NCBI RefSeq assembly: GCF_011043525.1
Contig: NZ_JAAKGO010000013.1
Coordinates: 1 to 62,485, forward strand
DNA from: Sphingobacterium sp. SGG-5
GTDB lineage: Bacteria; Bacteroidota; Bacteroidia; Sphingobacteriales; Sphingobacteriaceae
Length of the DNA: 62,485 nt
Direction: 5' to 3'
How positions within the stretch are numbered: the stretch's first letter is position 1; the number at the start of each line of letters is the position of its first letter. This document shows, in pieces, positions 45,898-53,757 of the stretch. Below the pieces are notes generated by a model. The model saw only the letters and a list, made by a program, of their open reading frames with translations. It searched no databases and was not told where the DNA came from. The position numbers and the translations under genes are program-made.

Positions 45898-46410
45898 TTA
45901 CTCTTCTCGCTTAAACAATACAATTTTGGCTTGCTGCTCATCGGGTTTCCACGTATAGACCGTTATTTTCTTTTTAATCAGCTTTGCGGCCTTTTCGGCA
46001 ACCTCCTCTAGATAGTCCTTATCTAATTTTTCGCCCATGACGAGTACTTCCAGATGTCCTGAATCGATTCCTTTGGCATAATCGCCCAATAATGCGACTT
46101 CTTCGACATCTCCTGCCCGCTCGAATACACGATCAACGAATTTATCTATGCCTAAAAAATGGTGTATGAGTCCTTGTAGCGAAGAGAACAGCGTATGCGC
46201 TGTATTGGCCCGGTAGATGATCTTTTGATCATTCTGCTCACGGAGGAGATAACCTGCGTCGGTGAGCTGGTTGAGTTCCTTGCGGATGGCATTCGTCGAC
46301 TCATTGAATTCCCCGGCAATACCCCGCAGATACCCGCTATTGCTAGCCGACACAAAAAACTTGATCAGTAATTTTAGGCGAGTCTTAGAGGTGATCAGTG
46401 CGTTCAACAT
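45898..46410 (-). CDS. Winged-helix regulator with nucleotidyltransferase-like C-terminus
   Basis: A 170-residue protein. Winged HTH: SKTRLKLLIKFFVSASNSGY and FNESTNAIRKELNQLTDAGYLL. C-terminal part VALLGDYAKGIDSGHLEVLVMG resembles the MNT nucleotidyltransferase fold without all catalytic acids. I recall such proteins at the head of polysaccharide loci in Bacteroidota. A -7 box TACTTTTG lies at 46435-46442. Fragments of the same gene lie at 47928-48136. Confidence 0.82.
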   Translation of the reverse strand: MLNALITSKTRLKLLIKFFVSASNSGYLRGIAGEFNESTNAIRKELNQLTDAGYLLREQNDQKIIYRANTAHTLFSSLQGLIHHFLGIDKFVDRVFERAGDVEEVALLGDYAKGIDSGHLEVLVMGEKLDKDYLEEVAEKAAKLIKKKITVYTWKPDEQQAKIVLFKREE

Positions 46411-46434
46411 GGTTCTTTATTGCATTGAGAGCAA

Positions 46435-46442
46435 CAAAAGTA
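46435..46442 (-). promoter_or_regulatory. -7 box of the winged-helix regulator
   Basis: Reads TACTTTTG on the minus strand (TAnnTTTG), 24 bp before the ATG at 46410. Confidence 0.45.
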
Positions 46443-46524
46443 CTCGTTTGGTTTTTAATTTGCAAATATTTGTTCCTAACGGGCTCCTAAAGTCCTGTGC
46501 TACCTATAAAGTCCGAAAAAACAG

Positions 46525-46613
46525 GTCTTTTGTTTTTCTGCTTTTTTGTGATTTTGTTTTTTTGTGTTTTTGCTTTTTTGTGCTACTGCGAAAAGCCGAA
46601 TAGCGAAAAAGCG
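46525..46613 (+). repeat. A/T-rich interspersed element R1
   Basis: T-rich on the plus strand: runs of four to seven T broken by G, C, TG or CTG, then the end block CTACTGCGAAAAGCCGAATA and GCGAAAAAGC. Related elements: 48194-48300, 49954-50146, 51719-51836, 53214-53283 and 53651-53756, all in the same orientation. It begins where the short AbiEii toxin ends. Confidence 0.75.
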
Positions 46614-46633
46614 ATAGATCGGCCGTTCACTCC

Positions 46634-46948
46634 CTAAGAGACAAAAGATGAACCCTCGCTGGATATGAATAGTTTTCCGAGTTCCGGTTTAGGTTCGATT
46701 GACAATTGAATCAAATTCGTCTCCATTCGACGTTTCAATCGTAATAAAATTTCTCTTATATTACCAAGTGTTGTTTCCCTATCTTCTACTGGAATATAGG
46801 TGAGGTCTATATCTACCGACAGCCGTGGCATATTCCGTACAAACAGGTTTATGGCTGTCCCACCATGCAGTGCCAATTTCCTCTCTTCTCCCACAAATGG
46901 CAATACGTCTAACAACAGCCTTACTTGTTCTCTATATTCCTTTTTCAT
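46634..46948 (-). pseudogene. Truncated AbiEii-type nucleotidyltransferase toxin
   Basis: 104 residues. The toxin core LALHGGTAINLFV followed by RLSVDIDLTYIP (the GSx10DxD-type motif) is intact. AbiEii proteins usually have about 250-300 residues; this one stops after KLFISSEGSSFVS, 20 bp before element R1. The C-terminal half, needed in known members, is missing, so it is probably inactive. It overlaps the antitoxin by 17 bp. Confidence 0.8.
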
Positions 46949-47714
46949 TTCTTTCCAATTCTTTTGGCACTGTTATTTGATATTTCGCATTGTATATTCC
47001 ATTTGGCACTATACTCCTTTTGCCTTTACCTAAGTCGACCTTATCGTACTGCAAGTATTTAAACCAGTTATGGTTAACCTTATCAGCCATATATAAGAAT
47101 AGCCGCTTCACCTTTACAGAACTACACCTTTCCAGTAATTCCTGTACATGTTGAGGACGCAGATTGTTCAGCCCCTCTAGGATTTCATAACATTCAATAA
47201 GAGACTGTTCTTTGGGTGCAAGATAGAGACACTCCATGATAGATCTCAAAGGTGAAGATATGCGGATCATATAACCGTTATAATTGAAATCGACCACCCC
47301 GAGACCTGTAGGTAAGAAATCCGTTTGTATGAACGTAAATTTGCCTTTCCAGCCTTCGTAATTGACAAACCATTTTGGAAGAGTTTCCCGGAGTGGACCG
47401 AATAAAATCATTTTTTGCTGATGCAGATGGAGATAGTGGGCTTTTCCATGGATTCCGAGTGCAGACTTCCCTCCGATATGTACATTGAGCTCAAGTTGAC
47501 GCTGTAAAGCAAGCAACGCCCCTTCGATTGTAACCTGATCACCTGTCCTGACCATAGCACCGGTACCGATGGATTCGAACCAGTTACTCTTCCTGTACTG
47601 TCTCTGTAATTCAAAACTGTAGCCGTTCTCTGCCATCCATGAACTCGTAAAAACAACACCTTGTGGTTGAGACTGTAACAAGAGGTTTATTTTTGACAAA
47701 TTTTCTGTACTCAT
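46932..47714 (-). CDS. AbiEi-type antitoxin (type IV toxin-antitoxin)
   Basis: A 260-residue protein of the AbiEi family. N-terminal winged HTH region (INLLLQSQPQGVVFTSSW), then GKSALGIHGKAHYL, a conserved block after which comes the C-terminal antitoxin domain (RISSPLRSIMECLYLAPKEQ and LLERCSSVKVKRLFLYMAD). It appears full length. Known AbiEi proteins bind inverted repeats at their own promoter; one is present at 47735-47763. Confidence 0.82.
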   Translation of the reverse strand: MSTENLSKINLLLQSQPQGVVFTSSWMAENGYSFELQRQYRKSNWFESIGTGAMVRTGDQVTIEGALLALQRQLELNVHIGGKSALGIHGKAHYLHLHQQKMILFGPLRETLPKWFVNYEGWKGKFTFIQTDFLPTGLGVVDFNYNGYMIRISSPLRSIMECLYLAPKEQSLIECYEILEGLNNLRPQHVQELLERCSSVKVKRLFLYMADKVNHNWFKYLQYDKVDLGKGKRSIVPNGIYNAKYQITVPKELERNEKGI

Positions 47715-47718
47715 AATA

Positions 47719-47763
47719 CAAAAATACTATTTTATTTAAACAAAAAAATACGTATTGTTTAAA
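47719..47763 (-). promoter_or_regulatory. AbiE promoter with inverted repeat
   Basis: Arms TTTAAACAA (47735-47743) and TTGTTTAAA (47755-47763) form a perfect inverted repeat. A TATTTTTG -7 box on the minus strand lies at 47719-47726, only 4 bp from the ATG, so the transcript would be nearly leaderless. This fits autorepression by AbiEi. Confidence 0.6.
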
Positions 47764-47927
47764 AAAATCAATGTGTATGCATTATAAATACATCTATAAA
47801 ATTAAATATAAACAGACGGCTGTCTGATCGGTTTCTACTCAAGAACGCGACTTTTTCAAGACAAACCTCCTCATATATACAAGTTTTTCAAGGTAGTTTT
47901 GGTTTTTGCAGTGTCTCTGGTCTTTTA
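47764..47927. other. AT-rich spacer upstream of AbiE
   Basis: No gene recognised. AT-rich sequence to about 47815, then unmatched sequence up to the duplicated regulator fragment. Confidence 0.4.
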
Positions 47928-48193
47928 ATCGCCCAACAAGGCGACTTCTTCGACATCTCCGGCCCGCTCGAATACACGATCAACGAATTTATCTATGCCT
48001 AAAAAATGGTGTATGAGTCCTTGTAGCGAAGAAAACAGCGTATGCGCTGTATTGGCCCGGTAGATGATCTTTTGATCATTCTGCTCACGGAGGAGATAAC
48101 CTGCGTCGGTGAGTTCCTTGATCAGTAATTTTAATATTTGTTCCCTAACAGGCTCCTAAAGTCCTATGCTACCTATAAAGTCCGAAAAAACAG
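47928..48193 (-). pseudogene. Partial duplicate of the winged-helix regulator gene
   Basis: 47928-48111 match 46080-46263 (codons for the C-terminal middle of the regulator) at about 97% identity. Then two deletions join GATCAGTAATTTTA and the upstream region CCTAAAGTCC...CTATAAAGTCCGAAAAAACA directly to it. It has neither start nor stop of its own. Confidence 0.85.
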
Positions 48194-48300
48194 GTCTTTT
48201 GTTTTTCTGTGTTTTTGTGTTTCTGCTTTTTTGTGTTTTTGCTTTTTTGCTTTTCTGCGAACTTTATCATCTCACCCAAGCGAAAAACCGAAAAAACAAA
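48194..48300 (+). repeat. A/T-rich interspersed element R2
   Basis: Same composition and end block as R1. It is also preceded by the same 40 bp of upstream sequence as R1, because that flank was copied with the regulator fragment. Confidence 0.75.
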
Positions 48301-48567
48301 TACAGACTCTTTTTACTAGTGCGGGGATTTTCGCCAAAGGGGATCTCTCTTTTAATATACCCCAACTGAATTAATTTGTCCAAAGGAGCGGCTAAGTTGG
48401 TCGCTGGTTTTTCCAGACGAGAGGCAATTTCGGATAACCGGTGACAGCCTGATGCAATCAGTGATAAAATAGAGGTCTTCTGATTGTAGAACGTGACGAA
48501 TGAGTCTAGATTCCCCGCATCGTCTTCGTCCATAAATCACGACAAATACTGGAGTGTCTCTTTTCAA
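48267..48567 (-). pseudogene. Internally deleted DUF234-type ATPase
   Basis: The first 35 codons (MKRDTPVFVVIYGRRRCGES) are an ATPase N-terminus with Walker A Lys changed to Glu. They run into a second frame that encodes the winged-helix end of the same family (NQKTSILSLIASGCHRLSEI, LIQLGYIKREIPFGENP). About 300 residues between are missing, joined near 48480. Directly beside the intact relative at 48571. Confidence 0.8.
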
Positions 48568-48570
48568 AGC

Positions 48571-49884
48571 TTACATATCATCGAGTGACAACCCACGATA
48601 TTCGACACGATAGCCATTCAATTGGTGCAGCAGATTCACCGATTTCTGTCGGAGTTGATCCAAATTGATTTTATCGCCGTTGCGCTTTACCTCAGCGATG
48701 ATGGCTGTCTTTTCATATTCGTTGAGCGCCACAATGTCGATTTCGCTTTTATTGTCTCTTTCCCAATAGGAGCCGATCTGTGACAGATTTTCTTCGGCAA
48801 TCATTTTTTCCCGGAAATAACGCTCGAGAATAAGCCCGCTATAGGTCTGATAATCACGTTCAACCAGGGTCTTCAGATAGGTGAAATTCCCAATCTCAAC
48901 AGCACCTCTGTACTTGAAGATGAAGCGGAACCAAAAGCTCAAAAAGTTATCGTTTATCCGATACTTGACGACTCTGCCGGAAGGCTTTGCTAATATCGGA
49001 CGTACTTTGGTGATAAGACCGAAATCTTTTTCTAATCGGTCTAAAAATCCGCCCAAATTCATATTAAGAATGGATTCCATCTCGGTACGTGATGTCTTGG
49101 AGGAGGCAATGAGCATCAGGACCGAAAAATAAGTGGTGTAATCTTTACCGAATTCATCAATTAACACATTGCGTCCTTCCGTCAGAAACAAAGAGTTCTC
49201 CGAAAAAATCGCGTCAATAATCTGCTTTTTGGTAAAGGCTCTCGCTGAAACCAACAGTTCGACATACTTGGCTACACCTCCGGTAAATAGGTAAAACGCC
49301 AACAGATCTTCCTTGGAATATGGTGGGTAAAAATCAGTAAGAATTTCTTTCAGCGTGGGAATATCAAATGCACGCACATGTAATTTTGCTGTAGCCCGAC
49401 CAAACAGGGGTTCTTTGCTGTCTTCAAAAATCTTGTGCATAAGGGAATAAATCGAACCGCATAGAATCAGATTGAGCTTACTATCCGATTTGTGTTTGTC
49501 CCACACATTTTGCATCTCACTGTAAACCGACGGGTTTATGGTGTTAAACTCCTGAAATTCGTCAATGATTAAGGTGAAATGCCGGCTCTGCGATAGGTCC
49601 ATCAAATAACCAAAAACAGCCTTGAAAGTCTGCAATTGCCCGTAAATGCTTACCCCAAGCTTATCCTGGATTTCTACTGTGAACTCTTCGCATAAAAGTG
49701 ATTCGTTTTTCTTTTCCACAAAAAAATAAAGGGTGGTAGACTGCGCAAAAACAGTAGTGAGTAAAAGAGTTTTTCCAATGCGCCGACGGCCGACGACAAA
49801 GGTCATCTGTGCAGATTGCTGCGCTTTTTGCTCAATATCTTTTAATAAGGCTGATTCTTTTTCTCTGTTGTAGAACTTTTGCAT
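48571..49884 (-). CDS. AAA+ ATPase with DUF234-type C-terminus (ATPase C)
   Basis: A 437-residue protein. Walker A is VVGRRRIGKTLLL, Walker B TLIIDEFQEF and sensor LCGSIYSLM. Winged-helix region SKTSRTEMESILNMNLGGFLDRL, then FLSFWFRFIFKYR and the nuclease-like DIVALNEYEKTAIIAEVKR. The Asp/Glu/Lys pattern suggests a PD-(D/E)xK-like end; activity is untested. Function of the family is unknown. Operator-like repeats lie at 49914-49952. Confidence 0.87.
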   Translation of the reverse strand: MQKFYNREKESALLKDIEQKAQQSAQMTFVVGRRRIGKTLLLTTVFAQSTTLYFFVEKKNESLLCEEFTVEIQDKLGVSIYGQLQTFKAVFGYLMDLSQSRHFTLIIDEFQEFNTINPSVYSEMQNVWDKHKSDSKLNLILCGSIYSLMHKIFEDSKEPLFGRATAKLHVRAFDIPTLKEILTDFYPPYSKEDLLAFYLFTGGVAKYVELLVSARAFTKKQIIDAIFSENSLFLTEGRNVLIDEFGKDYTTYFSVLMLIASSKTSRTEMESILNMNLGGFLDRLEKDFGLITKVRPILAKPSGRVVKYRINDNFLSFWFRFIFKYRGAVEIGNFTYLKTLVERDYQTYSGLILERYFREKMIAEENLSQIGSYWERDNKSEIDIVALNEYEKTAIIAEVKRNGDKINLDQLRQKSVNLLHQLNGYRVEYRGLSLDDM

Positions 49885-49900
49885 GTGCTATGGGTTTATG

Positions 49901-49952
49901 CAAAGATACAAATTTATCGTAATGCCGGTTACGGTAATATAGGTTACGATAA
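49901..49952 (-). promoter_or_regulatory. Promoter of ATPase C with inverted and direct repeats
   Basis: -7 box TATCTTTG on the minus strand at 49901-49908. Upstream, TTATCGTAA (49914-49922) and TTACGATAA (49944-49952) form an inverted repeat, and GGTTACGGTAA / GGTTACGATAA (49927, 49942) are direct repeats 15 bp apart. The cluster would cover the region just upstream of the -7 box. Confidence 0.65.
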
Positions 49953-49953
49953 C

Positions 49954-50146
49954 GGTTTTTTGTGTTTCTGTATTTCTGGTCTTTTGTGGTTTTGTTTTTT
50001 TGCTTTTCTGCTTTTTTGTGCTACTGAAAAAAACGTGGTCTGTAACCTTGTAACCATCGTAATCTCATAACCTCAGTAACCCTATAACTATGAATGTAAC
50101 CCCATTCCCCAAGCGAAATACGAAAAAAAACAAATAGCGAAAAGAT
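49954..50146 (+). repeat. A/T-rich interspersed element R3, split by a TAACC-rich run
   Basis: The T-rich part (49954-50034) and the end block (AAGCGAAATACG to AAATAGCGAAAAG, 50111-50144) are separated by a run of short units such as GTAACCTTGTAACC (50041-50100). The same kind of unit occurs inside copy C2 at 18634-18670. Confidence 0.65.
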
Positions 50147-50155
50147 ATTACTCCA

Positions 50156-50262
50156 TGTTGAAATAAGAACATTTAAACCATACATAACACTTATATATAC
50201 AATAATGTTTAAATAAGCAATATATAATGCATTTATTTTTGTACATTTGTTCAAATAAGCAT
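50156..50262 (+). promoter_or_regulatory. Promoter of ATPase D with three copies of a 14-bp site
   Basis: TGTTGAAATAAGAA (50156), TGTTTAAATAAGCA (50206) and TGTTCAAATAAGCA (50248) are direct repeats 50 and 42 bp apart. Two overlapping -7 candidates, TATTTTTG (50234) and TACATTTG (50242), lie next to the last copy, 18-26 bp before the ATG. Confidence 0.65.
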
Positions 50263-50266
50263 ATAA

Positions 50267-51715
50267 ATGGCGAATCCAAGAATTATTCCATCGGAAAAAA
50301 TTATCGAGCGTTTGCAATATGAGAATCCTTGGTGGATAACCCAGGAAATTCCCGAACTGTACAAAGAGATGTCTAAACGTTTGTATTTCGATTTGTTCTT
50401 CCCGTTTGTGGCAGAGACAGAAGTTCGACGTGCAGTCGTGCTCATGGGGCCAAGGCGTGTCGGAAAGACGGTGATGATGTATCACAGCATCGATCAGTTG
50501 ATACAAGAAAACATCAATCCGCAACGTATTTTTTTTGTAGGTATTGACAATCCGATTTATGTAAATTTGGGTCTTCAGGAAATCCTCGATTTGTGCAAAG
50601 CATCGGTTAAGGTGGAAAGTCTTAAAAATTGCTTTGTCTTTTTTGATGAAATACAGTACCTAAAAGACTGGGAACGTCACCTTAAGGTGTTGGTCGATTC
50701 GTATCCTAACACAAAATTTGTTGTCTCGGGTTCGGCTGCTGCCGCACTGAAATGGCACAGTACAGAGAGTGGAGCAGGAAGGTTTACTGATTTTATGTTG
50801 CCACCACTTACTTTTCAGGAGTTTATTCACCTGAAGGATAAAAATCACCTCATTCAGAAAAGTAGTATTCAGTATGGTGGTAAGCAAATTACGTATTACC
50901 TTCCTATGAATATACATGAATTCAATGATGAATTTTTACAGTATCTCAATTTTGGAGGGTATCCCGAGGTGGTATTGTCGGAAAGAATCCAAAAAGACAT
51001 GGGGCGCTATGTAAAAAATGATATTGTCGATAAAGTTTTGTTGCGCGACTTGCCCAGTTTGTATGGCATAAAAGACGTACAGGAGCTGAATCGCTTTTTT
51101 ACCTATATTGCTTATAATACGGGAAATGAATTTTCGTACGAGGCGATGTCAAAAGAAAGTGGTATACAGAAAGAAACCTTAAAGAAGTATCTGGAATATT
51201 TAGAAGCTGCTTTTTTAATTAAAGTATTGAACAAGGTAGATATCAACGCCAAACGGTTGAAAAGAGTGACGAGTTTCAAGGTTTATCTGACCAATCCGTC
51301 ACTCCGGACGGCATTATTTTCCCCAGTAAAGGCGACTGATAATGAAATGGGAAATATGGTAGAAACTGCTATTTTATCCCAATGGATGCATCGTGAAAAT
51401 CTGGATTTAACTTATGCCAGATGGAAAGAGGGAAGATCAGAAGGTGAAGTGGATTTGGTATTGGTAGATGATAAAAAGTTTAAACCGGTCTGGGGTGTAG
51501 AGGTTAAATGGAGTAACCGCTATTTTGAAATGCCTCAGGACTTAACTAGTTTAATACAATTTTGTAGAGCGAACCAGTTTGGGAACGCGCTAGTGACGAC
51601 GATAGACAAACAGGACACAAAAACGACACGTGACATCAACTTCACGTTTGTACCTGCTTCAGTGCATGCTTACAATATTGGTGAAAATACATTAAGAATG
51701 AAAAACACGCAATAG
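50267..51715 (+). CDS. AAA+ ATPase with DUF4143-type C-terminus (ATPase D)
   Basis: A 482-residue protein, the only plus-strand gene between HigBA and the right edge. Walker A is LMGPRRVGKTVMM, Walker B FVFFDEIQYLKDWERH, sensor VVSGSAAAALK. Winged helix: SYEAMSKESGIQKETLKKYLEYL. Then LTNPSLRTAL and a nuclease-like end with EVDLVLVDD and VEVKWS. Function unknown. Its promoter has three copies of a private 14-bp site. Confidence 0.87.
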   Translation: MANPRIIPSEKIIERLQYENPWWITQEIPELYKEMSKRLYFDLFFPFVAETEVRRAVVLMGPRRVGKTVMMYHSIDQLIQENINPQRIFFVGIDNPIYVNLGLQEILDLCKASVKVESLKNCFVFFDEIQYLKDWERHLKVLVDSYPNTKFVVSGSAAAALKWHSTESGAGRFTDFMLPPLTFQEFIHLKDKNHLIQKSSIQYGGKQITYYLPMNIHEFNDEFLQYLNFGGYPEVVLSERIQKDMGRYVKNDIVDKVLLRDLPSLYGIKDVQELNRFFTYIAYNTGNEFSYEAMSKESGIQKETLKKYLEYLEAAFLIKVLNKVDINAKRLKRVTSFKVYLTNPSLRTALFSPVKATDNEMGNMVETAILSQWMHRENLDLTYARWKEGRSEGEVDLVLVDDKKFKPVWGVEVKWSNRYFEMPQDLTSLIQFCRANQFGNALVTTIDKQDTKTTRDINFTFVPASVHAYNIGENTLRMKNTQ

Positions 51716-51718
51716 CTT

Positions 51719-51836
51719 CCTGTTTTTTTGTGATTTTGTTTTTTTGTGTTTCTGGTTTTTTTTGTTTTTCTGTGATTTTGTGTTTCCGCTTTTTCGTGCT
51801 ACTGCGAAAGACCGAAAAAACAAATGGCGAAAAAAC
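51719..51836 (+). repeat. A/T-rich interspersed element R4
   Basis: Fills the whole gap between the convergent ATPase D and UDP-HexNAc dehydrogenase genes. It ends CTACTGCGAAAGACCGAA, AACAAATGGCGAAAAA, close to the ends of R1 and R8. Confidence 0.78.
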
Positions 51837-51844
51837 AATTACAA

Positions 51845-53209
51845 TTACAACCGGGAATCACAATCAGCTAAAATACCTTTTACATCATACACAATGGCTT
51901 TCTCCTTTTTCAACGCCTCCAGATCCAAATCCAAGAACTCCTTATGGGCAACGCCAAGGACGATGGCATCGTATTGTTGCATTTTTGTTTTCTTGTTTTT
52001 TTGTTCTTCTGCATCTGTAGAGCCGTCAACTTTAGTTTCAGCAAGATCTGCGCAGCAATCTAATCCATATTCGTGTTTCACTTCTGCGGGATTGGCCCAG
52101 GGATCGTAGATGGATACCTTTACGCCATAATCTTCTAAAGCGCGTACGACGTCGACGATCTTGGTGTTACGCACATCGGGGCAGTTCTCTTTGAACGTGA
52201 TGCCTAGCATCAGGACCTGGGCTTCATTGACGTTGATTCCTTTCTTAATCATGCATTTGACGACCTGAGAGGCGACATACCCGCCCATGGAATCGTTCAA
52301 CCGACGGCCGGCTAAGATAATCTCGGGGTGATAGCCGTGTTCCTGCGCTTTCTGGGCAAGGTAATAAGGGTCGACGCCAATGCAGTGTCCACCGACCAAA
52401 CCGGGCTTGAAGCCTAAGAAGTTCCATTTGGTGCCTGCTGCTTCTAAGACGGCATGGGTGTCGATATTCAAAATATTAAAGATCTTGGCCAGTTCGTTGA
52501 CAAAGGCGATGTTGATGTCCCGCTGGGAGTTCTCAATAACTTTGGCGGCTTCGGCGACCTTGATGCATGGGGCAAGATGGGTACCGGCGGTGATGACGGA
52601 CTTGTACACGGCGTCTACGGCTCTTCCGATCTCGGGTGTAGAACCGGAGGTGACTTTTAATATCTTCTCGACGGTGTGTTCTTTGTCGCCGGGATTGATC
52701 CGCTCGGGTGAATAGCCGGCGTAGAAATCTTCGTTGAACTTCAGCCCGGATATCTTTTCCAATACGGGGATGCATTCTTCTTCGGTGACGCCGGGGTAAA
52801 CCGTGGATTCATAGACGACGATATCACCTTTCTTCAGCACTTTGCCTACGGTTTCGGAAGCTTTGTATAAAGGTGTGAGATCGGGGCGGTTGTTTTTGTC
52901 GACAGGTGTGGGTACGGTGACGATGTAAAAATCGGCATCGGCAATGTCACTGAGCTGATTGGAGCAGTATAAGCCGGTGGATTGTGGTTTTGTGCTTTTG
53001 TTGTTTTGTGGTTTTGTTATGGGGTTCTCGCTGACTAAAACGGCCTGCAGGATATCGTCTTCGACTTCTAAGGTGGAGTCGGTGCCGCTGCGCAATTCAT
53101 CGATGCGTTTTTGGTTGATATCAAACCCGATAACGGGATATTTTGTGGCAAATAATCGGGCCAAAGGTAATCCGACGTAGCCGAGGCCGATAATGGCTAT
53201 TTTTTTCAT
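51845..53209 (-). CDS. UDP-N-acetylhexosamine 6-dehydrogenase (WbpO/TviB-like) with two in-frame A-rich insertions
   Basis: A 454-residue enzyme; WbpO/TviB proteins have about 420-435. NAD site IGLGYVGLPLA; catalytic Cys in GGHCIGVDPYYLAQK; also VTVPTPVDKNN and STVYPGVTEE. Residues about 62-79 (NPITKPQNNKSTKPQSTG) and 397-411 (with EEQKNKKTKMQ) have no family counterpart and come from A-rich repeat DNA (52981-53026 and 51979-52012). Both lie outside the conserved motifs. Makes UDP-HexNAcA from UDP-GlcNAc or UDP-GalNAc, with the epimerase at 53758. Confidence 0.9.
   Translation of the reverse strand: MKKIAIIGLGYVGLPLARLFATKYPVIGFDINQKRIDELRSGTDSTLEVEDDILQAVLVSENPITKPQNNKSTKPQSTGLYCSNQLSDIADADFYIVTVPTPVDKNNRPDLTPLYKASETVGKVLKKGDIVVYESTVYPGVTEEECIPVLEKISGLKFNEDFYAGYSPERINPGDKEHTVEKILKVTSGSTPEIGRAVDAVYKSVITAGTHLAPCIKVAEAAKVIENSQRDINIAFVNELAKIFNILNIDTHAVLEAAGTKWNFLGFKPGLVGGHCIGVDPYYLAQKAQEHGYHPEIILAGRRLNDSMGGYVASQVVKCMIKKGINVNEAQVLMLGITFKENCPDVRNTKIVDVVRALEDYGVKVSIYDPWANPAEVKHEYGLDCCADLAETKVDGSTDAEEQKNKKTKMQQYDAIVLGVAHKEFLDLDLEALKKEKAIVYDVKGILADCDSRL
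51979..52012 (+). repeat. A-rich repeat inserted in frame (C-terminal site)
   Basis: T-rich on the plus strand, made of the same TTTTTGTT/CTTG units as the intergenic elements. It adds about 12-15 residues rich in Lys, Gln and Thr to the dehydrogenase without breaking its frame. Confidence 0.7.
52981..53026 (+). repeat. A-rich repeat inserted in frame (N-terminal site)
   Basis: T/G-rich on the plus strand (TTGTGGTTTTGTGCTTTTG). It adds about 18 residues to the dehydrogenase before the DADFYIVTVPTP strand. Confidence 0.7.
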
Positions 53210-53213
53210 ATGT

Positions 53214-53283
53214 TTTGTTGGTCTTTTTGTTCTTCTGTGTTTTTGTTCTTCTGTTTTTTTGCTTCCTATAGTTTGCGAAAGAT
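53214..53283 (+). repeat. A/T-rich interspersed element R7
   Basis: Short version of the T-rich element between the dehydrogenase start and the four-helix-bundle stop codon, ending TTTGCGAAAGATC. Confidence 0.65.
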
Positions 53284-53289
53284 CAAGTT

Positions 53290-53649
53290 TTAGCCTCTGA
53301 TCTTTTTACTAAGCGCTTGCAGTTGATTGGTTATATACTCCACCTGATTTCTTAGTTTGATATAATCTGCTTCAGTAAGAAACGCTAAATCAAATGACAA
53401 AATTAAAAAATTTATTACTTCTATCGCCGAGGAATAGGCTTGATTTAAAAACCTTAATTTGTCTTTATCTCCCGCTCTAGACATTCCTTCTGCTATATTA
53501 GCTGCTATACTCATAGTCGCTCTTCTTAATTGCGAGGTTACTCCAAATTGTTCGTGATTTGGAAAGTCAGCCGTACACATGTACATATCCTTTACCAACA
53601 TTCTTGCATTTTGCCATACAGATAGTTTTTCGAAGTAAAATTCATGCAT
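53290..53649 (-). CDS. Four-helix-bundle protein (23S rRNA IVS-type)
   Basis: 119 residues from ATG 53649 (MHEFYFEKLSVWQNAR). The frame continues upstream to 53742, but those 31 codons are element R8 (KKQKNKNTKTQKN) and are not family sequence. Family blocks: FGVTSQLRRATMSIAANIAEG and LNQAYSSAIEVINFLILS. Such proteins form pentamers and also occur free-standing in Bacteroidota; role unknown. Confidence 0.88.
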   Translation of the reverse strand: MHEFYFEKLSVWQNARMLVKDMYMCTADFPNHEQFGVTSQLRRATMSIAANIAEGMSRAGDKDKLRFLNQAYSSAIEVINFLILSFDLAFLTEADYIKLRNQVEYITNQLQALSKKIRG

Positions 53650-53650
53650 A

Positions 53651-53756
53651 TGTTTGTTGTTCTTTTGTGTTTTTGTGTTTTTGTTCTTCTGTTTTTTTGT
53701 GATTTTGCTATTTTGTGCTTTTGCGAAAGACCAGAAAAACAAATAGCGAAAAAGCT
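53651..53756 (+). repeat. A/T-rich interspersed element R8
   Basis: Runs from just before the four-helix-bundle ATG to just before the epimerase stop. Ends GCGAAAGACCAGAAAAACAA then ATAGCGAAAAAGC. Read on the minus strand it gives an open Lys/Gln/Asn/Thr-rich frame. Confidence 0.78.
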
Positions 53757-53757
53757 A

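Noticed and set aside
48138..48374. Phe/Leu/Cys-rich plus-strand ORFs in the T-rich elements, looking like membrane peptides
   Set aside because: They are translations of the TTTTTGT repeats; the same hydrophobic strings occur at every copy and there is no start signal.
53650..53742. N-terminal extension of the four-helix-bundle protein
   Set aside because: The 31 codons are A-rich element sequence; homology begins at the internal Met at 53649.
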